This document shows, in pieces, positions 1 through 7,541 of a stretch of 64,000 nucleotides of DNA (position 1 is its first letter; every line of letters starts with the position of its first letter). Under the pieces are notes generated by a model. It was given only the letters and a program-made list of their open reading frames with translations. It made no database searches and had not been told where the DNA came from. Origin of the DNA: Mycolicibacterium aurum (GTDB lineage: Bacteria > Actinomycetota > Actinomycetes > Mycobacteriales > Mycobacteriaceae). The translations under genes and the position numbers were made by a program. The stretch is taken from the NCBI GenBank assembly GCA_900078775.1, contig LT549889.1, positions 4,092,001 to 4,156,000 on the forward strand, given 5' to 3'.

Positions 1-732
1 ATCCCCGAGATCCCGGAGTGGGCCAGCGACGGCTGGACCGACTGGAAGTGGAACTCGCTGTTGATCGAGGGCTCCAACTGCCGCGAGATCATCGACAACG
101 TCACCGACATGGCGCACTTCTTCTACATCCACTACGGGCTGCCGACGTACTTCAAGAACGTCTTCGAGGGCCACATCGCCAGCCAGTACCTGCACAACGT
201 GGGCCGGCCGGACATCGGTGACATGGGCACCGCCTACGGCGAGGCGCACCTGGACTCCGAGGCGTCCTACTTCGGCCCGTCGTTCATGATCAACTGGCTG
301 CACAACAACTACGGCGGGTTCAAGGCCGAGTCGATCCTGATCAACTGCCACTACCCGGTCACCCAGGACTCGTTCGTGCTGCAGTGGGGTGTCATCGTCG
401 AAAAGCCCAAGGGTCTCGACGACGCGACCACCGAGAAGCTGGCCGACACCTTCACCGAGGGCGTGTCCAAGGGCTTCCTGCAGGACGTCGAGATCTGGAA
501 ACACAAGACCCGCATCGACAACCCGCTGCTGGTCGAGGAGGACGGCGCCGTCTACCAGATGCGCCGCTGGTACCAGCAGTTCTACGTCGACGTCGCCGAT
601 GTCACCCCGGAGATGACCGACCGGTTCGAGATGGAGATCGACACCACGGCCGCCGTGGAGAAGTGGAACGTCGAGGTTCAGGAGAACCTGAAAAATCAGG
701 CCGCCGAGAAGGAAGCGGCGCAGCCGAACTGA
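1..732 (+). CDS. kshA: 3-ketosteroid 9-alpha-hydroxylase, oxygenase subunit KshA (C-terminal part)
   Basis: Partial gene open at the left edge; 243 C-terminal residues are visible. KshA is the Rieske-type oxygenase that, with its reductase KshB, hydroxylates C9 of 3-ketosteroids and so opens ring B during cholesterol catabolism. The N-terminal Rieske cluster lies outside the window. The catalytic domain is visible: the non-heme iron ligands are the two His in MAHFFYIHYG, five residues apart, and an Asp in LQDVEIW 118 residues later, the same spacing I recall for the M. tuberculosis enzyme (H181, H186, D304). The stop overlaps the start of the next gene by one base (TGATG), as in kshA-Rv3527. 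Function is confident; the start is not visible. Confidence 0.93.
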   Translation: MPEIPEWASDGWTDWKWNSLLIEGSNCREIIDNVTDMAHFFYIHYGLPTYFKNVFEGHIASQYLHNVGRPDIGDMGTAYGEAHLDSEASYFGPSFMINWLHNNYGGFKAESILINCHYPVTQDSFVLQWGVIVEKPKGLDDATTEKLADTFTEGVSKGFLQDVEIWKHKTRIDNPLLVEEDGAVYQMRRWYQQFYVDVADVTPEMTDRFEMEIDTTAAVEKWNVEVQENLKNQAAEKEAAQPN

Positions 733-1217
733 TGGCCACCCACGACGAGCGGGCCCAGACGCCGGACGTTGACCGTCTGGCCCGCTCGATGTTGGAGTTG
801 CTCGGTCACGACGATCATCACGATGACCATCACGACGGCCACCCGACCGGCAGTCCGCCGTCCTCCGGTTCCTGGTCCAAGGCACCGGATTTCGGCTCGG
901 ATCCGCGGCGCGCCGCCGCGATCCGGGAGGCCACCGAACGCGACAAGCAGCGCTATCTCACCTCCGGTCTGGTCAGCGTCGACTGCCGTTTCTGCCACGT
1001 CTCGGTGCAGGTGAAGAAGCTGGGTCCGGAACACACCTCGGTGCAGTGGGGCACCGAGGCCACCCGGCGTTGTGCGGTGTTCGCCGAGATGCGTGCCGCC
1101 GGTACGGATCCCGCACGTGCCCGGTCCTGCCCGCGGTTGACCGACAGCATCCAGCACGCGATCGCCGAGGGCTGCCTGGAGGAGATCTCCTCAGCGCCCT
1201 CCCCCGGCGACGGCTGA
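732..1217 (+). CDS. Conserved hypothetical protein, Rv3527-like, His- and Cys-rich
   Basis: 161-residue soluble protein with no catalytic family I recognise. The ATG overlaps the kshA stop by one base, so translation is coupled to kshA. Residues about 26-37 form a run alternating His and Asp (HDDHHDDHHDGH), a plausible metal-binding stretch. The second half has Cys in DCRFCHVSV, RRCAVF and RSCPRL, which could hold a metal or cluster. Its position directly after kshA matches Rv3527, a hypothetical gene in the same place in M. tuberculosis. A role in delivering metal to or maturing KshA would fit but is only inferred from position. The 3' end overlaps the convergent CotH gene by 27 bases. Confidence 0.8.
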   Translation: MATHDERAQTPDVDRLARSMLELLGHDDHHDDHHDGHPTGSPPSSGSWSKAPDFGSDPRRAAAIREATERDKQRYLTSGLVSVDCRFCHVSVQVKKLGPEHTSVQWGTEATRRCAVFAEMRAAGTDPARARSCPRLTDSIQHAIAEGCLEEISSAPSPGDG

Positions 1218-2633
1218 GCGCACCTGCGCCAGCGCGGCAGCCCGCTCGGTCAGCCAGGCGCGCAGCGAATTCCGCTGCTTACCCAGATCTTCGGCGCTGA
1301 GCCCGTCGGACAACGGCACCCGGGCCGCGATGGTGTCGAGCAGTTCCAGCGCCTGCCCGTCGGCGTAGATCGCGTCGTAGAGTTCCCAGTACGCGGAGTC
1401 GTAGATTTCGGTGAAGGCCGGCGAGGCCAGGAACCGTTCCTTGAGCGCGTTACCGCCCGGCGGCATCCCGCCCGGCGGGCCCATCCCGGTCGGCGGCTTG
1501 AACCCCGACGGCGGCTTCAGCTCCAGCTTGTCGTGCGGACCCAGACCCGAATCCCCCATCAGCATGGCCAGATTCAGATCCCAGGACAGCACCGAGATCT
1601 TCTCGCTCGCCAGGTCGTACCACAGGTAGTAGTTCTGGCCCGGCCCGGCCATATCGTCGGAGTTGACCAACAGGTTCTGGGTGGCGGCGTAGCGGGCCAG
1701 CGATTCGACGTCCACCCAGTCGGCCAGCGAGCGGGCGAACTCCTCGTCGTCGGCGTCGTCGAGCCAGCGCAGGAAGTTGATCAGCGGCTGCAGGTTTCCG
1801 GTGTCGGCCGCGTTGATCTGCTTGAACTGTTCGGCATACGCGGACTGATCGGGCCCGCGATACTCCAGCTTGGACTTGGCCCTGGCCTTGTACAGATAGC
1901 CGTCGGAGGCGAACAGCCCGTTGGCGTACGCCTCGTCGGGATGCTCCAGCACCAGCCGGGTGGTGGTGTTGCCGTTGATCGAGTAGGTGAGGTAGGTGTA
2001 GCGCTGACTGGGTTGGCCGGTCAGCGCGGTCAGTGACAGCGCCAGCGCCTCGTTGAGCACCGGTGCCCCCGGGCGCACCGACAGCTCGGTCAGGCCCTGG
2101 TAGCCACGGCCCTCCGCGTTCTCGTCGAAGCTGATCAACAGCGGCAGCGACATGGGATCGTCCTCGGACACCTTGACGAAGGCGCCCGGCGGCGGCCCCG
2201 GTGGGCGCTGACCGTCCTTGGGCTCCTCGCCCGGCGTGGGTTCCTCGCCCGGCTTGGGCCCGAAGTAGATGCCGCGCAGCGCCATCAGCGTGGAGTTGCC
2301 CTTGAGCCGCACCGCGACATCGTCGATCACGGTGCCGTCGATGACGACGTCCGCGGTGACCCACTTCTTATCGCCGTCGGCCTTGAATTGGCGGACCATA
2401 TCGTCGTACTCGGCGTCGGTGAGCTCGATCGACAGAACGTGGGGCACCGCCGGGTCGAACAGATCGACCGTGCCGGTGATGTTCTCGGTGATCGCCGAGG
2501 AGATCACGGTCGCATCCCCGGTGATGTAGGGCCGGATCCGTGCCTCACCGAACACCAGCGCCGTCACGGCGACGAAGGCGACGAGCCCGGCCACCCACTT
2601 CCAGTGCTGGCGGAGCCGGCGGGGCAGCCGCAT
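1191..2633 (-). CDS. CotH-family protein kinase-like membrane protein
   Basis: 480 residues with one N-terminal membrane segment (about residues 13-30), the rest predicted outside the membrane. CotH proteins are atypical kinases first known from Bacillus spore coats. Visible family features are VRLKGNSTL, the NLLVNSDDMAG stretch followed by NYYLWYD, and SWDLNLAM, where family members carry metal- and ATP-binding residues. A Gly/Pro-rich insert (PPGGMPPGG region) sits near the C-terminus. The ATG overlaps the stop of the DUF4956 gene by one base, and it is the last gene of a three-gene unit with that gene and a VTC-domain gene. This trio recurs in other bacteria, which suggests one shared process, perhaps linked to polyphosphate or cell-surface phosphorylation. 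The substrate is unknown. Confidence 0.82.
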   Translation of the reverse strand: MRLPRRLRQHWKWVAGLVAFVAVTALVFGEARIRPYITGDATVISSAITENITGTVDLFDPAVPHVLSIELTDAEYDDMVRQFKADGDKKWVTADVVIDGTVIDDVAVRLKGNSTLMALRGIYFGPKPGEEPTPGEEPKDGQRPPGPPPGAFVKVSEDDPMSLPLLISFDENAEGRGYQGLTELSVRPGAPVLNEALALSLTALTGQPSQRYTYLTYSINGNTTTRLVLEHPDEAYANGLFASDGYLYKARAKSKLEYRGPDQSAYAEQFKQINAADTGNLQPLINFLRWLDDADDEEFARSLADWVDVESLARYAATQNLLVNSDDMAGPGQNYYLWYDLASEKISVLSWDLNLAMLMGDSGLGPHDKLELKPPSGFKPPTGMGPPGGMPPGGNALKERFLASPAFTEIYDSAYWELYDAIYADGQALELLDTIAARVPLSDGLSAEDLGKQRNSLRAWLTERAAALAQVRSAVAGGGR

Positions 2634-3310
2634 CAGATGTCGGTCTGGTCGTAGCCGGTCAACACCGTCACCCGCTGGCCGGTGTTCACCGCGCTCAGGG
2701 CCGCGATGAGTTCGCTGCTCTTCTTGTTCTTCTTCAGCTGGGCCGTGTAGTAGAGCTCGTTGAGCGCCCCGCTACGCACCGATTCGGTGGACACCAGCTC
2801 GAAGTCCGAGCAGTACTCGATCAGGGTGTCCTCGACCCGGTCGGTGAACTCCGGATCCGGGGGCACCTGCACCTTGACCACCTGCCGCTTGACGTCGAGC
2901 TTGAACAGGTTGAACTTGCTCATGATCACCAGCACCAGGCAGATGGCGATGGTGGCGGCGACGGCCAGCGCGTAGAACCGGGTACCGGTCGTCATACCGA
3001 TGGCCATCACCAGGAAGACGAAGCCGACGTCGCGGGTCTCCTTGATGGCGTTGCGGAATCGGATCACCGACAGCGCACCGACGAGGGCGAAGGCCCGCGC
3101 GATGTTCGAGCCGACCACCAGCATGATCACCGAGACGACCATGCCCACCAGCACCAGCGTCTGCACGAAGGACTGGCTGTAGGAGACGTTCTTGTGGGTG
3201 TAGCGGTAGACGTACCCGATGATCAGCGAGAGCACCAGCGACAGCGCCAGCGACGCGATCACGTCGAAGGTGCTGAAGGTCCCACTGAGGTCCTGCAGAT
3301 TGATGTTCAC
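2633..3310 (-). CDS. DUF4956 family membrane protein
   Basis: 225 residues. The N-terminal 120 residues hold about four hydrophobic segments (roughly 18-37, 48-66, 69-85 and 93-130), and a soluble C-terminal domain of about 95 residues follows. The pattern and the SVIRFRNAIKETRD stretch fit DUF4956, a family usually found beside VTC-domain polyphosphate polymerases and CotH proteins. The start is GTG, chosen because GTGA overlaps the upstream VTC stop by four bases; the stop overlaps the CotH start by one. It may act as a membrane anchor or channel for its neighbours, but no biochemical role is known to me. Confidence 0.82.
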   Translation of the reverse strand: MNINLQDLSGTFSTFDVIASLALSLVLSLIIGYVYRYTHKNVSYSQSFVQTLVLVGMVVSVIMLVVGSNIARAFALVGALSVIRFRNAIKETRDVGFVFLVMAIGMTTGTRFYALAVAATIAICLVLVIMSKFNLFKLDVKRQVVKVQVPPDPEFTDRVEDTLIEYCSDFELVSTESVRSGALNELYYTAQLKKNKKSSELIAALSAVNTGQRVTVLTGYDQTDI

Positions 3311-4203
3311 GCCTGATCTCCTGATCGAACTGAATTACTCGGCATCGCGAGTTCCGGGGCGCCCAGCACCGAGCGCGGGGCCAGGCCGAAGGCCTGAACC
3401 GATTGGCAGTACTTCGAGACCCGCACCACCGACATATCGGTCCGGGCCAGCAGGTCGGTGATCCAGTAGGGCACCCGCTCGTTGGCCTTGACCTCCACGA
3501 TGGCCAGCTTGGGCGGGATGATGAACCGGTTCTCCGCGCCTGAGTCGAAGCGGAAGTCGCGGTCCCGACCGTGCACCTTGTGGTCGATGGTCACCCGCAA
3601 CCCGAGGTCCGCGTCCCGGCCGACGAAGGCCTCGCGCAGGTAGCCGGTGGTGACGATGGGGCGCAGGTCCAGGTTCTGCACCAGGGTGCTCACCTCGTCG
3701 ACGAACCCGCGCTGGGCGGGGCCGCAGTCGAGTTCGGCGCGGTGATCCAGCCAGTTCAGCGCCACCGCGTAGGGCAACTCGATGCGGCGCTTCTGCGTCA
3801 CCCGGTTGACCCGCTGTTTGATCTCGACCTGTACCGGGGTGTCGTCGGTGCAGGCCGCGGGCGCACCGTAGAGCCGCATCCGCAGCTTGCGCCGGAACCG
3901 CAGGCCCTCGATCTTCTCCCAGTAGAACCGCAGGTCGGCGGTGTCGTAGTAGACCGAGGTCACCGGGTAGCCACCGTGCGGGGAGTACGGGTCGGAGTCC
4001 ATGTGCGCGGCGAGTTCGCGGCGTAGTTCCGGGACCCGCAGTTCGTCGACGAAGTACTTGATCTCGTAGCGGTTGAAGGCGTGCAGCTTGCTGGCGGTCT
4101 GCGAGTAGCCGGTCGGCAGCGTGGGCACGTCCTCGAAGGTCGCCGGCTCCGGCGCGGCACTCGCCGCTGTTTCGGAGCGCTCACGACGCAGCCGACCGAA
4201 CAT
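3307..4203 (-). CDS. VTC-domain polyphosphate polymerase family protein
   Basis: 298 residues, soluble. The VTC domain is the catalytic tunnel domain of the yeast vacuolar transporter chaperone complex, which makes polyphosphate from ATP. Conserved basic and acidic strands are visible: NRYEIKYFV, SVYYDTADLRFYWEKIEG, RRKLRMRLYG, VQVEIKQRVNRVTQKRRIEL and IVEVKANERVPYW. These supply the Lys/Arg phosphate-binding and Glu metal-binding residues of the family. I start at ATG 4203 with an AAGGTGGG ribosome site just upstream; a longer frame to 4302 encodes a hydrophobic stretch but lacks such a site. It is first of the trio with DUF4956 and CotH. Polyphosphate synthesis is inferred from the family; there is no SPX domain or membrane anchor in this protein. 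Confidence 0.83.
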   Translation of the reverse strand: MFGRLRRERSETAASAAPEPATFEDVPTLPTGYSQTASKLHAFNRYEIKYFVDELRVPELRRELAAHMDSDPYSPHGGYPVTSVYYDTADLRFYWEKIEGLRFRRKLRMRLYGAPAACTDDTPVQVEIKQRVNRVTQKRRIELPYAVALNWLDHRAELDCGPAQRGFVDEVSTLVQNLDLRPIVTTGYLREAFVGRDADLGLRVTIDHKVHGRDRDFRFDSGAENRFIIPPKLAIVEVKANERVPYWITDLLARTDMSVVRVSKYCQSVQAFGLAPRSVLGAPELAMPSNSVRSGDQA

Positions 4204-4324
4204 CAAACCGATTCCCACCTTCGCTACCAACCCTGCAGTGTCTAGCAGAGCTAACAGGAGGAATATTTGTGCCCGCTGTGAGACCGGCGGGCCAACGGCC
4301 ACTGAACTGCGGGTTGACGCCGCG

Positions 4325-4353
4325 GGCCGTGAGCAACGACACTGCCCACGGCC
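4325..4353 (-). terminator. Putative terminator after the sulfotransferase operon
   Basis: Inverted repeat GGCCGTGAGC / GCCCACGGCC, 10-bp stem with one mismatch and a 9-nt loop, 16 bases beyond the stop of the sulfotransferase gene. There is no T tract, which is common for mycobacterial terminators. The rest of this 166-bp gap should hold the promoter of the VTC-DUF4956-CotH unit; I could not pick a clear -10. Confidence 0.45.
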
Positions 4354-4369
4354 GCGCCGTCAGGACCGG

Positions 4370-5512
4370 TCACAGGCCGGCGAAGCGCTCCTTCACCTGC
4401 TCGGCGGTCAACCCGTAGTCGCTCAGCGAGTAGGTGTGCTTGGGCGCGCGGGGACCCTCCTGGCTGGCCGCGTGGCTGGCCTCGATGGCCTGGCGCGCGG
4501 CATCGGTGAACTCGATGCCGAACGTGCGGTAGATGCCCTCGACCGCCCCGACCGGGTCCTTGATGAACTCGAAGTAGTCGACGTCGCAGAACTGGGCCGG
4601 ATCGTGCTTGGCGCGCTCGGCGTCGAACAGTTCCAGACCGCGCGACCAGGTCTCCAGCGAGTCCTCCCCGATCACCTTGCCGGAGAACGTGTTCGACCAT
4701 CCCGCGGTGGTGTGCTGGGCCAGTGAACACATCGAGGCCATGATCGTCTCGGCCGGCCGGTGGCACTGCACCACCAACGCGTCGGGATAGGTGGCGAACA
4801 GTGCGTCCAGGGCGAACAGGTGACTGGGATTCTTGAGCACCCAACGCTTCTCGGGTTCGTTCATCCCGATCAACTGCAGATTGCGCCGGTGCCGCTGATA
4901 GGGCTTGGTCCAATCCTGCTGGGCCAGCCACCGTGAGTAGGTCGGGATGTGCGCCAGCGTCTCGTAGGACACCGAGTGCAGCGACTGGCGCAGCAGCTGC
5001 CAGCACTCCTCGACCTCGTCGGCGGTCATGTAATGCAGACCGGTGTAGTCCGGGTTCTCCTGATGCGCCTTGGTGAACTGCGCATCGAGCGCCTGGAAGA
5101 CCGGGTTCTGCGACCAGGTCTCGCGCGGCGGGCGGGGCTGCGGGAACTCGGCCAGCCACAGCTCGAGGCCCTGATGCGCCGGGTCGGCGGTGAGCAGGCG
5201 GTGGATCACGGTGGTTCCGGTGCGCGGCAGACCGGTGACGAAGATCGGCCGCTCGATGGGCACCCCGGCGTGCTCGGGGTACTGCTTGAACGCCGCCTCC
5301 GAGACCAGACGCGCGACCAGGGCGTTGCGCACGAAGAAGCGCTGCATCTTGCTGCCCAGTTCGGTCAGGTCCGCATCGCACCGGTAGGCGTCCAGTAGGA
5401 CGCCGAGCGCTTCCTTGTAGTTGTCGCTGTCGTCGCCGAAATCGTCGAGCCCGCAGGCCTTGGTGGCCGAGGCGTGCAGATCCTCGACGGTGCCGACATC
5501 GGTGCGCGTCAT
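4370..5512 (-). CDS. Sulfotransferase family protein, Rv3529c-like
   Basis: 380 residues. Sulfotransferases move sulfate from PAPS to a hydroxyl or amine acceptor. The 5'-phosphosulfate loop is visible as GLPRTGTT (residues 94-101). A second PAPS-binding stretch follows in PEKRWVLKNPSH and the CHRPAETIMASM region. ATG 5512 was chosen over a longer frame because the 5' extension overlaps the SDR gene and has its codon usage out of phase. It is last of a three-gene operon (DUF1214, SDR, sulfotransferase) that matches Rv3531c-Rv3530c-Rv3529c between kshA and hsaF. A KstR box lies upstream of the first gene, so it is probably induced on sterols. The acceptor is unknown. Confidence 0.87.
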   Translation of the reverse strand: MTRTDVGTVEDLHASATKACGLDDFGDDSDNYKEALGVLLDAYRCDADLTELGSKMQRFFVRNALVARLVSEAAFKQYPEHAGVPIERPIFVTGLPRTGTTVIHRLLTADPAHQGLELWLAEFPQPRPPRETWSQNPVFQALDAQFTKAHQENPDYTGLHYMTADEVEECWQLLRQSLHSVSYETLAHIPTYSRWLAQQDWTKPYQRHRRNLQLIGMNEPEKRWVLKNPSHLFALDALFATYPDALVVQCHRPAETIMASMCSLAQHTTAGWSNTFSGKVIGEDSLETWSRGLELFDAERAKHDPAQFCDVDYFEFIKDPVGAVEGIYRTFGIEFTDAARQAIEASHAASQEGPRAPKHTYSLSDYGLTAEQVKERFAGL

Positions 5513-5525
5513 GACTGAACCCCCA

Positions 5526-6305
5526 TCAGTACTTGTACTCCCCGCAGTTGACATCCAGCGTCTGCCCGGTGATCCCGCTGGACAGATCGCTGGCCATGAA
5601 CAGGATCGCCGAGGCCACCTCGTCCTCGGTGGGCAGCCGCAACAGATCGCTGTTGGTCGCGGCGGCCTGGTAGATCTGCTCCACCGTGGTGCCGTACTTG
5701 GTGGCCTGATGCTGGAAGTAGCTCTGCAGGGTGCCACCCCAGATGTAGCCCGGCAGAACGGAGTTCACCCGGATCCCGGCCGGGCCGAGCTCACTGGCCA
5801 GCGACTGTGACATGGCCAGCAGCGCCGACTTCGCCAGCTTGTAGGCGCCCTGCTTCGGGTCGGAGTGCCGGACCACCATCGAGTTGACGTTCACCACCGA
5901 CCCCTTGGCCTCGGTCAGCGCCGGGGTGAATCCCTGGATCAAGCGCAGCGCGCCGAGCACGGTCAGTTCGACCGTCTCCCGGATGTGTTCGAAGCTGGTG
6001 TCGGCGAACGGTTTCATCGACGGCACCCGGAAGGCGTTGTTGATCAACACATCCACCCTGCCGAACTCCGCACCCGCGGCCGCCACCAGATCGGCGACCT
6101 GCTGGTCGTCGGTGATGTCGGTGCCGACCGCCAGGGCACGCCGGCCCAGCCCGCGCACCTGTCCGGCGACGTCCTCGAGCCGTTCGACGGTGCGGGCGGC
6201 CAGCACGAGATCCGCTCCCTCCTCGGCGCAGCGGCGTGCCAGCGTGGTACCCAACGCCGGACCCACGCCGCTGATGACGACGACCTTGTCATTCAGCAGA
6301 CCCAT
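5526..6305 (-). CDS. Short-chain dehydrogenase/reductase, Rv3530c-like
   Basis: 259 residues, standard length for a classical SDR. The nucleotide-binding loop reads GVGPALG (about residues 13-19). NNA is present in the fourth strand, and the catalytic Ser and Tyr-x-x-x-Lys are in NVNSMVV and AYKLAK. The C-terminal half has the usual RVNSVLPGYI stretch. The start at 6305 lies two bases after the DUF1214 stop, and the stop is 13 bases before the sulfotransferase start, so the three are one operon. It probably oxidises or reduces a hydroxyl/keto group of a steroid or side-chain intermediate; the substrate cannot be read from the sequence. Confidence 0.9.
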   Translation of the reverse strand: MGLLNDKVVVISGVGPALGTTLARRCAEEGADLVLAARTVERLEDVAGQVRGLGRRALAVGTDITDDQQVADLVAAAGAEFGRVDVLINNAFRVPSMKPFADTSFEHIRETVELTVLGALRLIQGFTPALTEAKGSVVNVNSMVVRHSDPKQGAYKLAKSALLAMSQSLASELGPAGIRVNSVLPGYIWGGTLQSYFQHQATKYGTTVEQIYQAAATNSDLLRLPTEDEVASAILFMASDLSSGITGQTLDVNCGEYKY

Positions 6306-6307
6306 GA

Positions 6308-7435
6308 TCAACCCACCATCCTCTCGCCGATCAGCTTCTGGCGCAGGGCGATCCGCGCCCGCCAGTCCGCCTCGGAGATCTTGTTCGATTCGTAGTAGGG
6401 CAGCGCGCCGGCGACGTCGGCCACGTCGACGATCGCAACCGTCGGGCCGTCGGCCTCGGTGAGCTCACGGGACACCCGCTGCCAGCGGAACTGCAGGTAC
6501 CCCTTGCCGTGCCCGAGCGTCTCACACCAGTTCGTCACACCCGGGTTCGCATCGGACACCACGATCCGGATCTTGCCGTCCGGGTCCGCTTGGGCCTGCG
6601 TGCCGTTCAGCGAGGTCTGGTGGTTGATGTAGTCCAGCGAGATGTACCACAGGCTGCCGAGCTGGAAGCCCAGGTAGGGCGCGTCGCTGACCGGGATGGT
6701 GATGACCATCGCCTCATCCGGGGCGAGGTCGAAGTGCCCCACCGAGGAGTACTGGGTGGCCAGCCCGCCCGGGGTCAGCCGCGGCGCGGTCAGGGTGTTG
6801 ACCGGCAGGTTGTCGTAGAACCACTTGGGGAACTGCAGCCAGGTCTTCACCCGCTGCACCAGTTGCTTGCCGGCGACGGCGTAACGCTTCTCGATCAGAT
6901 CCCTGGTCAGCGGGGCCGGCGCGGTGCCGACGGTGTCGGTGCGGGCGATGGCGAAGGTGCCGCGCTGCGCGGCCCAGTCGTTGTAGACCTCGCGGATCAC
7001 CAGCTGCGCGGGCTTGTCCGGGGTGAACCGCCATTCGAAGGTGCCGTCGGCGGCGATGTCGAGGCGGCGGTCGTCGAAGGCGGTCTCACTGTCGGGCACC
7101 ACCTCGTCGGTGTACTCGCCGCCGATCAGCTGGAAGCTGACATCGGTGGTGGTGCCGCGCCGGCCGGTCACCACGTAATCGTGACCGGGCTGGACCCGGG
7201 TGCCGAAGTACATGGTGTCCGGGTTGTCCAGGCCCATCTTGGTGAACGGCCCGGTCCCGCTGTGCAGGAACGGGTGATCCCGGTCGTAGTCGAAGGCGAC
7301 GTGCGTGCACGCGGCGATGCAGCCGGCCAGGTACTGCAGACCCTCCAGCAGATCGGCCTCGGATTCGATGAACGGCGCCTCGGTGACCAGACGCTCGGCC
7401 TCGGCGATGGCGTCCGCCAACGGCTGTGAATACAT
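6308..7435 (-). CDS. DUF1214 domain protein, Rv3531c-like
   Basis: 375 residues, first gene of the operon with the SDR and sulfotransferase. The C-terminal 110 residues, rich in Trp and Gly (YLGFQLGSLWYISLDYINHQ region to QFRWQRV), match the beta-rich DUF1214 fold often seen next to DUF1254. No catalytic residues are known to me. I chose ATG 7435; the frame continues upstream but only through the promoter and operator region. A KstR operator at 7495-7508 lies 60 bases upstream, which ties the operon to the cholesterol regulon. Role unknown. Confidence 0.85.
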   Translation of the reverse strand: MYSQPLADAIAEAERLVTEAPFIESEADLLEGLQYLAGCIAACTHVAFDYDRDHPFLHSGTGPFTKMGLDNPDTMYFGTRVQPGHDYVVTGRRGTTTDVSFQLIGGEYTDEVVPDSETAFDDRRLDIAADGTFEWRFTPDKPAQLVIREVYNDWAAQRGTFAIARTDTVGTAPAPLTRDLIEKRYAVAGKQLVQRVKTWLQFPKWFYDNLPVNTLTAPRLTPGGLATQYSSVGHFDLAPDEAMVITIPVSDAPYLGFQLGSLWYISLDYINHQTSLNGTQAQADPDGKIRIVVSDANPGVTNWCETLGHGKGYLQFRWQRVSRELTEADGPTVAIVDVADVAGALPYYESNKISEADWRARIALRQKLIGERMVG

Positions 7436-7453
7436 CGGTTTCCATTCTTTCGG

Positions 7454-7465
7454 TCCAATATTGGA
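7454..7465. promoter_or_regulatory. 12-bp perfect palindrome in the divergent promoter
   Basis: TCCAATATTGGA lies 19 bases before the DUF1214 start and 77 bases before the IclR start. It does not match the KstR consensus. It is a candidate site for the adjacent IclR regulator, since such regulators often bind the promoter they share with a divergent gene. The assignment is inference. Confidence 0.4.
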
Positions 7466-7494
7466 ACGAAGTGGTAGAGTTTCCGTCCTGACAC

Positions 7495-7508
7495 TAGAAC
7501 GCGTTCTA
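7495..7508. promoter_or_regulatory. KstR operator (TnnAACnnGTTnnA)
   Basis: TAGAACGCGTTCTA is a perfect 14-bp palindrome and a perfect match to the KstR consensus. KstR is the TetR-family repressor of cholesterol catabolism, released by 3-oxo-cholestenoyl-CoA-type ligands. It sits between the DUF1214 operon and the divergent iclR gene and could control either or both. Confidence 0.85.
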
Positions 7509-7541
7509 AATCGCGTCAATGCCGCGAGCGGAGGTCCGTGC

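Noticed and set aside
1450-2364. Second minus-strand frame within the CotH gene
   Set aside because: It is the neighbouring frame of the CotH coding sequence and encodes an Arg/Gly-rich sequence with no motif.
4204-4302. N-terminal extension of the VTC protein to 4302, which would add a hydrophobic helix
   Set aside because: A clear ribosome site precedes ATG 4203, and the extension runs through the leader; it remains a minor possibility.
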